From: Thermothielavioides terrestris NRRL 8126
Taxonomy: Eukaryota; Ascomycota; Sordariomycetes; Sordariales; Chaetomiaceae
Direction of reading: 5' to 3'
Length of the DNA stretch: 64,000 nucleotides
NCBI RefSeq assembly: GCF_000226115.1
Contig: NC_016461.1
Coordinates: forward strand, 3,038,001 to 3,102,000
The notes beneath the pieces were generated by a model. The model was not told where the DNA came from and ran no database searches. It saw nothing but the letters and a program-made list of their open reading frames with translations. Below, in pieces: positions 22,000-33,464 of the stretch (positions are counted from its first letter, which is position 1; each line of letters starts with the position of its first letter). The position numbers and the translations under genes are program-made.

Positions 22000-24900
22000 T
22001 GTGGTGGTTGGAGCTCCTTCTCTTTCTTCACGTAGGTTCTCGGTGGTGCGGACTTGAATTTTTGTGGTCAGGTCGCAGGAGAAGACGTGGTTCTGTCGAT
22101 GTTGTGCTGTTGGAGATTCGGATGTGAGTTGACAAGGTCTTGAAGTTGGGACAAAGTCTTCTATAAGTGCGGGCTCTCAAGGCCGGGGTGATAGAGACTG
22201 ACTATTGTGGCGAGCAGAATACTGGAATTTCCACTCCTGAATACTGGCAGATCACCAGCCTGTCCGCAGAGTACAATGAGGAGTGTGAGCTAGACAGAGT
22301 GAAAATTGAGGGCGGATAGCAGTGAATTCGCACCGAAGGGGAATAGGGAGATTAAAGTCGTCATTTCCATTCAATTGGGGGCAGAGGGCTGTACATTAAG
22401 TATTAAGTTCGAATTTCGAGCAGCAGCTATGGCGGGCGGAGCGGTGAAGCCGGCGTTCATCGCCGAACTGTTGAATTGTCTGCCTTCTTTTTCTCTTTCC
22501 TGGTTGCCTTGCTTCGCTGCAGATGGGATCCAATGACTCACCGAGGACAAGCATGCAATTTTCGATTTCCCCCTTTTTGCTCCACCTGACGGCCAAGCTG
22601 TCACAAGCCAAACCAGCCAGGGACAAAAGTATCGCAGCCCAACATCGCCAATGACAGGATGTAGATGCGAACGCAAGTTTCAAATCAGCCAGGTCCGGGC
22701 TCGGCGCTGACAACCTCCACGTTACAGACGCAGTTCTGGAAGCGAAATGCCCAATGGCCCGGTGTCGGATCCTTGGGAACGCAGCTGGATGAACAGGATT
22801 GACCACTCAATGAATCACAACGCTGTTCCTGGCTCCTGGGCATGGTGAGCGCCGTCCACGTTGGGCTCTCGGTGAATGCAATGCACCTGCGTGCTGCAGC
22901 TGTGAGGGCCACAGCCCCCATGCATGCACATGGATGCAGACTGCATCGCCTCCCTCGGCATTGGTGGTCTCGGCCTGTTAGCCTCGCCGCCAGCCATGCC
23001 ACCTGGTCTTAGTTGCAGCTCGGTCAACCATTGTAGTCCAATCATCATAGAAAAATCAGAGAAGATAGCTCAATGCCCCTGTCCCGTCAACCCGGAGCCT
23101 TGGGGTTGGCATTGAGTCGGGCAGCAAGAGGGAATGAACTGACTCGAGTACATAAGGTACCAGAGTTATTATGCAGCCCGGCGACCGGAAGTCGGGTGCT
23201 GCGAGCGTCTCACCGGCCTCCTCCAATTGTCAAGCCCGTTGAAGCAACAGTCACTTGTCGTTTTATCCCACCGTCACCGAAAACGACCTGGAAGCCATCA
23301 CGGCTGGGGCCCTTGCAGGCAAGGCGGTGTCAATATGGGCTTCTGCGCATCAGGATCGACCGCCTTTTGGCCTGTCCAACTTGGACCGTCTTGCCGAACG
23401 TGCCGACGGCGCGGCCGGTGACGGGCTTTGCCGGGAAGATCGCTGTACGCCACCGTGACACAGCGCAAAACGGGGCGTACGAGCGTTGCACAGAGACATC
23501 GCAAAATGACGCCCACGACATATGCCCAACGGCTGGCAAGACAGAGCAAGAAATGAATCGCACAGAAACACAGCCCCCTGTCAAGCTGCCGCGTCGCCCT
23601 GGGCCCTCGTCATATCGTATCGACCGGCTGCCAACACCCGCGGGATCACGATCCTGCCAGCGCAGTGATACCGCATTGCCCGCCAGCCACACCGCACACT
23701 GCCGTGTCCGCTGCTATCTTGTCACATTCCACGCCGTCCGAGACCACACTCCTCCCTGGCTCCTGATTTCGGGGTGATGGCAAAACAAAGATCCTGCCGC
23801 CACCAGGCCGGCCTTCTGATCCCCCAACGGGCAGGCGATCTTTCTGAGGCAGAAATATATTACCCCGAGCATGTACGTATACATACATGCGCACGCAAAC
23901 TGCAGCATCGTGTCGGAAGCATGGTGAAGCACCCCGCTGGTAACACCAAGTTGTGGCCATCAGGAGGCCGCCTGACGACATCTCCTCGGACATGAGTGTA
24001 GATGGGAATGACCTCAACCGCTCTGACTAGGGCCTGCTTGAGGTGTTTTAGGATTTGCCGCAGGTCTCCAGGAGGCGCTGTGGGCCGAAGACTAACAAGC
24101 TTGCAGACGACAGGTCAACGAGATCAGAGAAGAAGAAAGAACAATTCCACACCTCGGCCACGCGCCCGCCTCGACGCAAGGGACCTGCATTTCCGTCCAT
24201 CCACCGTTCTCCAGCGGAACCCGGCATTCGCCGACCTCGGGCGCTGTCCTCCACGGCCCCTTCCCACCGTCCGTTCGGCCGAGCCAAAACGGTCCACATA
24301 CTCGACATACAGCAGAAGTCCAAAGACATCTGAGACTGCCAAACTCTGACCATCTTGAGAGGCGGATCGGCCGGCACGGGACACTGCATCATCCGATCGG
24401 GTCGGTTGTGAACTCAGAACTGCCGGCACCCCCCACCTCAGCGGCGGCCCGCCTGGCACCACGAGTGGTTCAGCGGTCGTGGATCCACGGCCGCATGGCC
24501 TGCGTGGCACATGACATAACTAGCCCTGGAGCAGTTCCATGAGACAGTTGTTAATTAGCCCTGATGGGTTTTTTCTCCTGCCAAGCTCGGGCAAGACGGC
24601 CCGAGACGGAGGAACGCGCTGGATTCGCGAATGCGCCGAGAACGAAGGGAGAAAAGAAAAGAACTGCTAGACGCAGAGTACCTGAAGCAGCGGAATACTG
24701 AAGAGCACACAGGACATCTAAATCTTTGGGGGTATTTTGGCGGTGATGTCACTCAAAGAAATGTATCACTGACGGACCTCCAGGAGGTTGCCAAGACCAT
24801 ACGATGTTGGTCCAGTTGAAGACAAGGTGAAACAAACACCTGGCGAGTGCAAGACTGTACGGCACGGACGGAGATTACGGGCAGTTCATAAAGGATGATT

Positions 24901-25158
24901 GCTTTTCCCACCAAACAGCCGCTACGGCCTTCAGGCCACCGTAATATAGCACAAGAAAGGCCGTCCCGATCAAGATGCCATGCCCCAGTGAGAAAAGCGA
25001 AGCCTGGCCCCGCCCTACTCCGGCCCAAATCCAGAGCCTGAAGGGCACCGTCATAGCCGTGCAGCGACGATGCCCCTGAGCGCGTCGCATGAGCCCATCA
25101 ACCTTCCTCCGCTGGCTCCCGTGAATGATACGCAGGGACCACGCCCAAGCTCACAACC
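22000..25158. other. Long gene-poor stretch
   Basis: Many overlapping short frames on both strands but no family motif. 23255-23458 (+) and 24631-24819 (+) look slightly protein-like but lack neighbouring exons. No tandem repeat or mobile element was noticed. The left end should include the promoter of the small cysteine-rich gene. Confidence 0.4.
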
Positions 25159-26879
25159 TCAAACTGTATACACAAAGTCGGGCCTCTGGTCCCCCAGCTT
25201 CTCCACCTCCTCCTTGCTCAGGCCCTGCACCCAGTGATCGCGCTCGCCCCGCTTGCGCTTCGCGTTCTCGCGCCGCAGCAGCACCGTCATGAGGACGGAG
25301 CCGCCGAAGAGGCAGGCGGCCAGGTAGCCGATCATGACGCCGTGGCCCTCGGGGAAGCGGGGGCTGTTGAAGTAGACGTTGCTGCTGACGATGCCGTTGA
25401 GGTTGCCCCAGCCAATGACGAAGCCGAGGACGACGCCGCGCTTGTAGACGCCCTCGACGTTGTTGGCCACCCAGCTGATCGTGTTGGAGATGCAGGGGTA
25501 GATGCCGAGCGCGGCCAGGAACGTGCCGGCGTACTGCACCGCCGCGTCGTCGGTCGCCAGCAGCATGGCGAAGCCGGCGACGCCGAGCACGGAGACCAGG
25601 ATGTTGCACAGCCCGCGGGCGCGCGTGCGGTCGGCGACGAAGCCGATCGTGACCGTCAGCACGGCGGCGGCGGCGTACGGCGGCACCGACATGAGCTGGG
25701 ACCGCACCACGCTCGTGTTCCAGCCCAGGTTGGAGATGATGGTGGGCAGGAAGAGCGAGAAGGCGTACAGCGGCATGTCGCAGCCCATGTAGATGACCAT
25801 GCCGCACCACATCTTCCAGTCGCGCACGGCCTGCCAGAAGTAGTTCATGTGGAAGGCCTCGTGCGTGGCCGAGGCCTGCTTGTCGAGCTTGAGCCGGCGG
25901 ATGACGCGCGCGCGGTCGTCCTCCGATAGGAACTTGGCCTCGTCCGGGAAGTCGTGCACCATCCAGAAGGACGCGATGCCGACGACGATGGTGAGCAGGC
26001 CCTCGATGATGAAGATCCACGCCCACCCGGAGATGCCGCGCAGGCCGTCCATGTTCTCGATGGCGGCCGCCAGGAGCCCGCCGAAGGAGCCCGAGACGGC
26101 GGCGGCCGAGAAGAAGATGGCGGCGCGGAGGCCGAACTCGGACCGCTTGTACCAGCAGGAGAGGTAGTAGTTGACGCCCGGGAAGAGGCCCGCTTCGGCC
26201 ATGCCGAGGAACCACCGCGCGGCCATCAGGCCGGACCAGTTGTGCACGAAGCCCATGCCCAGCATGCTAGCGCCCCACAGGATCCTGCGGTAGTCGAGTG
26301 GTGAGCATTACGGGGTCCCACATGAGTTAGGTACGGATGGGAACTCACATGATAATCGGGAGAAAAATGGAAGGGCGGAGCCGCTTGAGCAAGATGTTGG
26401 AGAGCGGCTCAAAGATGGAATACGACACGAAGAAGATGGTGAGGGTCGCATTGTAGGAGGACGTGCTGAGACCGAGTTCCTTTGACAGTCCGGCGATCTT
26501 TGCGTTCCCGATGTTCGTCCGGTCAAGGAAGGCCAGGAGATAGAGGAAGCAGAGCTGTTGCCGCGTCAACCCAATATATTCCGCGGCATCATCAAGAAGG
26601 GTTCCGAGGCTAGGTACTCACCCACGGCATGAGGATCCAGTCCAGCTTCCAGATCAACCGCCGTTCCTAGCAAAGGCGCGTCAGTTTCATGCACAAGAAC
26701 CCGCGGAAGAAAGGGTCTGGTGGGCTGGTGGGGGGGGGGGGGGGTTGGCCTACCACCGCCGCTTTCTCCTCCGCCGACAGATGGGCGTCCGGGTCATTGG
26801 GCATGTCACCCGCGACCTCGTCGTGGCTGCGGTTGGCATCGCTGGACCCTTTCTCCTTGTCACTGCTTATGGTCGCCAT
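25159..26879 (-). CDS. MFS transporter, allantoate permease (Dal5/ACS) type
   Basis: Model in four exons: 26879-26754, 26666-26622, 26554-26349 and 26284-25159, giving 500 residues. Introns begin GTAGGC, GTGAGT and GTGAGT. It is a plasma-membrane proton symporter of the anion:cation symporter family, whose fungal members import allantoate, nicotinate, biotin and similar carboxylates. The joined protein has a polar N-terminal tail of about 45 residues, then RRLIWKLDWILMPW followed by LCFLYLLAFLDRTNIGNAKI. That is the family signature of helix 1 and loop, split across two introns. Later segments include RWFLGMAEAGLFPGVNYYLS, IIEGLLTIVVGIASFWMV and the NTISWVANN helix of the second half, giving about 12 helices. 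Substrate cannot be told from sequence. The neighbouring genes give no functional hint. Confidence 0.9.
26730..26744 (+). repeat. G15 homopolymer in transporter intron 1
   Basis: Fifteen consecutive G on the plus strand (C on the coding strand) inside the first intron of the MFS gene. Likely unstable in length and prone to sequencing error; it does not affect the coding frame. Confidence 0.9.
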
Positions 26880-29815
26880 GTCGAAGTCGATCCGGCCCTT
26901 GACTTTGAAAAAGTTGGGAGCTGGGGCAGAAAAGCCGAGTCAGCTGCTTTGCACGCGGGGTATTATCACACCGAGTGGTTCATGCACGGCCCGGAACTGC
27001 AGCGGGGGTGAGCCGGGTGAAGGGGAGCAACAAAACGTGTGAAGTCAGAAAGGCGGACTGAAGTAGTAAACGAAACAAAGATAGAAATCAAAACAATTGC
27101 GCGATGCCAAAGTACTCTGATAGGCAAACAAGTCGCTTGCGCGGAACAAGTCGCTTGTGTGCGGCGGCGCAGAAAAAAGCCGAGTTGGTCGGTAGAAGAG
27201 GCAGGCGGCCGGGATTTTTCGTCTTTTCTCACTCACCCATTGCTTCTCACCCATCATCCGGCGGCGGGCTCCTTCCCCTGCCAGGATGCAGGGGCGCCCA
27301 CCCAACAACCGCGCGTCGCTGAATCAGGGAATGCCACCGAGGATCAGCAGACCCAATCCCCGAAGATGACTCCCGCAACGATCTCGGCGGACGCGCCAAT
27401 CCCGGGGCGGCTTTGTCAGCGGGACGACGGTGGTAACGATAAGTTGGGCGAAAGGATCGCCAGCCAAGCAGGCCCCCCCAACACGCAATTGGACGGGCTT
27501 GGTGGTTTTGCGGAGGAACCCCCCCCACTGTCGAAGCAACGTCGAATGCAGCGGGGATGGGGGAAATGCGGAGAGAGCTAAGCCTGCTGAGGCAGGTTAA
27601 CTTTACACTATGTATAAGCAATGACGCTGCAGGCCGCACGCCCACGGGGGAGGATTTGTATCACCCTCCCACCGCCGAGCAGCGTTGTGTTTCCAGGTTC
27701 TGCTGCGAGTGCCACCGCAGGGATCCCACGGAATATTGGAGACGCCCGTCCCGTCCCCGATCGCTGGAGCGCCGCTCAATTTGCCCGCTGTGCTGCACAA
27801 GACCACATGGATTATGCCGCTGACAGCTACACGAGTACACTAGAGCATGAAACCCCAGTGCTCCACACGCCAGTTCAAATGAGACAACGTGGCTTGCCGT
27901 CTACAACTCCGTTGTTGGACTCGCCTTGAGCGTCAAATTTTCGCCTCAACCCCAGGCAGGGATACGGCGTCTTGGCGAGTTGAGACCTGGCGTGATGCCG
28001 GGAGTGGATCAGGGACCTTTCGGCACCAGCAACTGGAGGCCCGATTCCTTTCGGCACCGTGCCGTAGCCTCGGGGCTGATGTCTGCAGAGCATCTCATTT
28101 AGCATCCACGGCCCATCTCCTGCACGACACCCTGGTTTGCATGCCGGCGTAACAGGGGCATCCGGGATGTCAGGGGTAGGGACGCATTCCAGAATGTTGG
28201 GCTCCGAAGTTGGTTAACTTCCACAAGAGTTACAGTTGATCCGCTCTGTTTCCCATCCCCAAGCACTTTGGCGTCATTGTGTCTCGGCGCCTTGCCCAAA
28301 CTCGCCCGGAACAACTGTGGCACCGAGTGAACGAGCACGGCCAGTCTATGACAGGGGTTAGAAAATCGCCCAGCCCGGCGTGTACAGCCTTACACGACGG
28401 AAGCACCCGACAAGTGTTGTCGCGTGGTCGAAAGTACAGTGGCGAGTCAAGAAAAAGACCGGCGCACGCCCAGAGTGACAGAGATCAGCTGTAGTCAGTG
28501 TAACTGCACTACACTACATAGAGCTGTCCACTAGGTAACTCACCCGGTTAACCACTGTCGGCTCAGCCGTGCTGAATGCTGAACGCTACCTAGTTATGCA
28601 GACGGTCCCGGTTAACTTAAGCTTAGCCGCCTCCAGGGGGCATGCATTGGCCTGCATTTGCCACTGATGTAGCGTGTCAATAGTTAATCGGCAAGGGCGG
28701 CGAGGGCCTCGGGGAGGCTCCGGCGGCAGAAACAACTCTCGTCCGACCAATTTCGGCACCGCAGACAAGCAGTCTTGGAAGTCCGATGCACGGCCGGCAC
28801 GATAGCCGACGCCACCCGCGGCACAGCCCGAACAAACTTCAGCCCGCTCGAGCCACACACGGCTGCGAGGAGAGACGGCGTCATGTTCGCAAATCTCGGG
28901 AGAGGCCGCCCATCACCTGGGCCGAGACGTCGCGCCCCCGCCTTTTCCTAGCACAGTTGTTCCACCCATGTGACGTCCAGGTCTTGTGTTTGTACATATA
29001 GGCCCGAGGAGAAGACCCGAGCCAGCCCTGATAGCATTGACCGCGCTTTGGGACCTCTGGCCCGGCAAGTGACAAATTGAGCGACCGGCTCCTAGGATCA
29101 GGTAACACACAGCGGTATTATCCTGCAGGTGTCCGTCTCGCCAGAGCAAAACTCTCACGAGCTTGGATCTTCCGCGGAGTCGCCTTGCTTGTCAAAGGAG
29201 CCATCCCGATTCGGAGGGTACGGACAAAGTGAAGTCCCGGATGCCACCGGCGACATCTCTCGAGACGGAAAGCCTTGCTCAGCGATACCGCGCAGGTCGG
29301 ACCCGAGCTGGTTCAGCGCACCCCCGGGTTACCGGAGTCCATGCGGGCAAACAAGGTCGCCAAGACCTGGGTGAGCTCCAGGAGCTGGCCCGTCGGCACA
29401 GCTGGGCTTGGCACGCAGCGATCGCGGGCCTTTCGTCGTGGCTTCCAGGTCCTCTTCCGGTTCAGAGCCCATGCAGGGCTGGTCGATGATGTGCTGCAGC
29501 CGCAATTAGGAGAATTTTCCGGCTGCATTTCAAAGCCCTGCGCCCTGCGGGATCCCGGAATAGCCCCGGGGAGGCCGCAGAATGTCTCATTGACAGGCAC
29601 CCATTCTCGGGACAGAAGCTGCGAGACTGCCCTTAGGCGCGCCAAGGCTGTTCGACTCGGCGCCACAAAATGGAAACCTCCACCGGTCGAGGCTGGGGTG
29701 TTCTCAGTCGGGCTCTTTCACATAGCGGGCCCCTCTGCGGCGTCTGTCGTGCTCCCGCACGACGGTCAACATGCTGTGTACCAGGTAGGTAGTTATCTTC
29801 GCCAAGGGTCGTCGT
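26880..29815. other. Gene-poor intergenic region
   Basis: Open frames up to 187 codons occur, but all are overlapping, arginine/proline-rich and motif-free. I find no supported gene. The first few hundred bases are the likely promoter of the minus-strand transporter. Confidence 0.4.
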
Positions 29816-29817
29816 TA

Positions 29818-30188
29818 AAGAGGTCCCGCCAAGACTAATTTCGGAGACTGCCGCTTACAAGTATTTACAATCGCCACGGGGTAAGCGGGGCCGCGACGAC
29901 TTAGAGCAACATCAACAACGAAGAATTGCAAAGACTCGTCGCAACAACTTCGTGAAACCTCAACCAAATCGAAAAAAAAAGAAAACAAGGTTAACCTACA
30001 CCCTAACCTTAATCCGAATCCTAACTATTAACCCGAACCCTAACCAGCGGGGGGCTGGCGCCGCCCTCCGTACCCCCGGCGAACTAACCCTTGGCGATAG
30101 TGCAAACCCCTTGGCGGTCTTGGCGGGGTACTGACGCTATAAAAACATTGCCGACAATTGGCCGAAATTAGTCTTGGCGGGACCTCTT
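29818..30188 (+). mobile_element. MITE copy 1, TA target, 371 bases
   Basis: Perfect 27-base terminal inverted repeats beginning AAGAGGTCCCGCCAAGACTA are flanked by TA (29816-29817 and 30189-30190). No transposase is encoded, so this is a non-autonomous element. A TA duplication suggests mobilisation by a Tc1/mariner/pogo-type transposase. Internally it has an A-rich tract, a telomere-like CCCTAA array, then a C/G-rich run. A second, diverged copy lies at 57453-57844 in the same orientation. Removing the element restores the 8-base palindrome CGTTAACG at the target. Confidence 0.88.
29990..30047 (+). repeat. Telomere-like CCCTAA array in MITE copy 1
   Basis: About 58 bases of degenerate (ACCCTAA)-type units such as ACCCTAACC, CCTAACTATTAACCC and ACCCTAACC. 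They match the C-rich strand of the TTAGGG telomere repeat used by filamentous fungi. Confidence 0.7.
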
Positions 30189-30190
30189 TA

Positions 30191-31083
30191 ACGTCTACCT
30201 CGCCAAGAGCCGGAATCGAGGGAGGCGAGCCAGATGAGGAATACTTGTGTTTGGTCGCAATCCAGACCAGCACCAGCCCCTCGCGATGCGGTCTGGTGCG
30301 GCGTAGGTACATACATACCTCGCTTCGGAGGATGTCGATTCTCCATGCGCATGCTGCAGCCGACGACTATTCTGCGAAGAGGACGAGACGAGACGGGAAG
30401 CCACTCAGGAATGGTCCCATGTCGACAGGTCCAGATGCTAGACGCCACATGCACCTGTTAAACAAGGTAAGTAAGGTAAGTCAATTAATTACGGTAGGGA
30501 CTGTGAAGGGGAGCACGCTTTATGGAAGCCCGGAGCATTGTGCTCAGCGGCAAGGCCAGAAGGCGGTCAGACTCAAAAGCCCAGCAGAAAAGCCTCGTCC
30601 TCGAGACGCTGTGACAGTAAGGTACCTTAGTGGTTGGATTAAGTAATCACAGCAGGTCTAGGCGAATCGGAGCCCCTACAGGTGAGTAACGCAAGCTCCG
30701 AAACAAGCGTGACCACAGTTCTTTGCCGCCAATCGAACAGTGCCCCAAAAGTCCCCCAAAACCACCTGAACCCCAACCTGGAAATCCACGGAGGTTTGGT
30801 GCCCGCCCAACCTGGAAGAAGGACCCGAGACCCAGCCTTCCGTGTGCTGCCAGGGACAACTCAGCTTAGCCCGAGGTAGCCCGCTGGTCCAATCTCCCTC
30901 CCTCCAGGGCGGCCAGGCTTTATTTTTTTGCTGAGCTGCATTGCCCTGCCGGCGGCCAGGCTGCTGCTGCTGCCCACCGTGTTCCGGCCCAGGGTGCTTC
31001 CGGCGGTCCGATCCTGGTGCCGGCCCCTGAACCGCGGCCCCTGCATCCCGGCCACCGGGCGGACTGCGTGCTCATCCGCCGCC
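30191..31083. other. Intergenic and promoter of the monooxygenase gene
   Basis: No supported gene. A short GTAAGTAAGGTAAGT duplication lies near 30467. The right part is the likely promoter and leader of the plus-strand monooxygenase. Confidence 0.45.
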
Positions 31084-33464
31084 ATGCCCAAGACGGTTTG
31101 CATCGTTGGTGAGTGCGTCGCACCACGTGCGCCTCTTCCGGGAGACAGACGCCTAACGGGGAACCAGGTGCCGGGCCTTCCGGCCTCGTGGCCGCCAAAT
31201 CGTTGCTCCACGATGCGCCCCGAGGCACCTTTGATGTGACCCTGTTCGACGCCCAGACCCGGATTGGTGGCCTGTGGCCCTCGCACAGGGACGACGCCAG
31301 CGGTCTTGTCCATCCCCGCATGGTGGCGAACCAGAGCAAGCACACTGTCCAGTTCAGCGACCTCGCGTGGCCGGACGATGCCCCCCAGCTGCCCCGCGCC
31401 TGGCAGGTTGGTCAGTATCTTGCTCGCTACTTGCAGACATACTGCTCCGAGGCGAATCTCAACCTTGGATGCCGTGTCGAGAAAGCGGAGCCTTTGCAAA
31501 GCTCTAGCCGTGATGGCTCGGGCCTGGGTTGGCGGGTGCAAGCTCGTACCCTTCAGGGGGAGGTCTCTGAGCAGACCTTTGACTACCTCTTGGTAGCTTC
31601 AGGGTTCTTTGGCAAGCCGGCCCATCCCTCCATCAGCCTGGGAGACGTCAAAATCCCTGTCCTCCACAGCAGCCAGTATCGCGACTTGCAGAGCCTCCTC
31701 AAGAACCCCGAGTCACCTGGTGGCAAGATACTGGTGGTCGGGGGCCAGATGTCCGGTGTCGAAATCGCAGGTACCATCGCATCGCACCTCTCGTCTGCTG
31801 CGAACTCGCCAGGGCCAAGCCCCATAGCGAATCCCGGAAAATACAGCATCCACCACATCATCCAGCGGCCCGTGTGGGTGCTTCCGCTACACACTTCGCC
31901 AAAGGTAGGGACGGCAGCAGCAGACTTGCCCCAAAGGTTCATCCGCTAACACACTTCTTCCCTTGCCCAGCCCACCTCATCTGCGCCTCCCTTTTTGCCG
32001 CTTGACCTGGGATCATACAACCTCGCCAACAGGGCCCATCCACTCGCCAACTCCCAGGGGCACATCTCGTTGGAAGCGGCAAAGATCCTCCACTCCATCT
32101 ATCAGACCGTGCTCGGCACTGACCAGTCGATCTTCGCGCCTGCGGTGGCTGTTTCCACCGCCGACACCGACAACCCGCCGTATCTCGCCGTCAGCGACCA
32201 CTACATGGACTTCGTCCGGTCCGGTCTAATATCCGTCTCTCGCGGCAAACTCCAGGCTCTTTCGGGTCGCGAAGCAACCGTCTCGCCGTCCAACGAGAAG
32301 ATCAGCGACGTTGCCGCCGTGGTGCTCGCAACCGGCTTCGAGGCGGCTTCGTCAATCTCGTTCCTGCCCGAGTCGGTGCAGGAAACCTTGGCGCTCAATC
32401 CCAAGGACCTGAACAACACCGTTGCGTTGGCATTTCACGGCACTTACCATCCGGATGTCCCGAATCTTGGCTTTGTTGGCTTCTACCGGTCCCCTTACTG
32501 GGGCGTGATGGAGATGCAAGCTCGCTTCCTCGCCGCCCTGTGGGCCGCCGGCGGCCCGTCCTCGCCCTCCCTGCCCGCCTCACTGAGGAACGCGCTGGAG
32601 CAAGATAGCTCCATCGAAAGGACCGTTCGTCTCCGCAGCGACCCGCGCGCCTCGCAGTTTCCCATGGGCGACTACCCCTGGCTGATGCAAGAGTTCGCTG
32701 CCGCGCTGGGGCTGGAGATCTCTTCGCCGCTGGGGCCGATGCCCCGGCTGCCCCCAGCCGGCCGAGAGATGAACATCCTCACGCCGGCGCGATACCCGGC
32801 GAAATCAGCCACCGAGCTCCAGCAAGCAGAGACCGCCAAGTCCCTCCGGCAGACCGAGGGGACCGCCTGGGCCGGCCTGACCTCGGCCCGGTTCCTCGCC
32901 AGGGCCGTCTTCCGCTCCCTGCTCGGCGAGTGGAAGCTCGAGCGCGAGCTGCGCAGCAAGCTTCCCAGCCACCCTAGCGGACACTTCAGCGGCACGGCCA
33001 AGTTCCTGCTGCGGGAGGGCACGCGGGACGGCCGCGAGGCCGAGTTCGACGGCGACGAAGGTGATGGCGAGCCCGGGCTGGAATATCTCTACGTGGAAGA
33101 GGGCGACTTCACGGCCGCGAACGGCCTGAGCTTCCGCGCCACGCGGCGGTACGTGTGGCGGTACGACGAGCGGAAGGACCGGCTGAGCGTGTGGTTCGTG
33201 AGGACGGACGACCAGATGCGGGCGGACTATCTCTTCCACGAGGTGGAGTTCGTGGTTCCGAAAGAGGCGCACCCGGAGCAAGACAGTGGTGGTGAGACGG
33301 GCAAGGGCTGGGAGGCCACGGCGGGCCATCTGTGCGTCGACGACTTTTACGATGTCAGGTACCTGTTCAACTTCAAGGCCGTGAACTTGTGGGACTGGCG
33401 GCTGGCGTATGCCGTCAAGGGGCCCAAGAAGGATTACACGATTGACGGTGTGTACAGCCGGTAG
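31084..33464 (+). CDS. FAD-dependent monooxygenase (FMO-like) with DUF6314-like C-terminus
   Basis: Model: exons 31084-31108, 31168-31904 and 31971-33464 (introns of 59 and 66 bases, donors GTGAGT and GTAGGG), giving 751 residues. The FAD-binding motif GAGPSG (residues 9-14) is created only after splicing the tiny first exon, which supports the start. A second dinucleotide motif, VVGGQMSGVEIA, lies near residue 200; family members use it for NADPH. LHSSQYRD (about 180) resembles the FMO fingerprint region, and VVLATGFEA marks the closing part of the FAD fold. The first 560 or so residues thus look like a flavin monooxygenase that oxygenates small molecules. From about residue 574 (GEWKLERELRSK) to the end is a separate domain. 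It has TAKFLL, LEYLYVEEGDF, RYVWRYDERKDRLSVWF and a final DVRYLFNFKAVNLWDWRLAY, matching my recollection of DUF6314. Substrate unknown. Confidence 0.88.

Noticed and set aside
23255..23458. Protein-like plus frame beginning SFYPTVTENDLEAITAGALA
   Set aside because: Looks coding for about 60 residues, but no exon can be joined on either side and no family is recognised. Could be a relic; left as intergenic.
24631..24819. Basic 62-codon ORF (MRRERREKRKELLDAEYLKQ)
   Set aside because: Charged helix-like sequence can arise by chance; no neighbouring exons, no domain, no codon bias that I can argue.
29990..30047. Interstitial telomere or chromosome end
   Set aside because: The CCCTAA array is degenerate and lies within a TIR element that occurs twice, so it is part of a MITE rather than a fused telomere.
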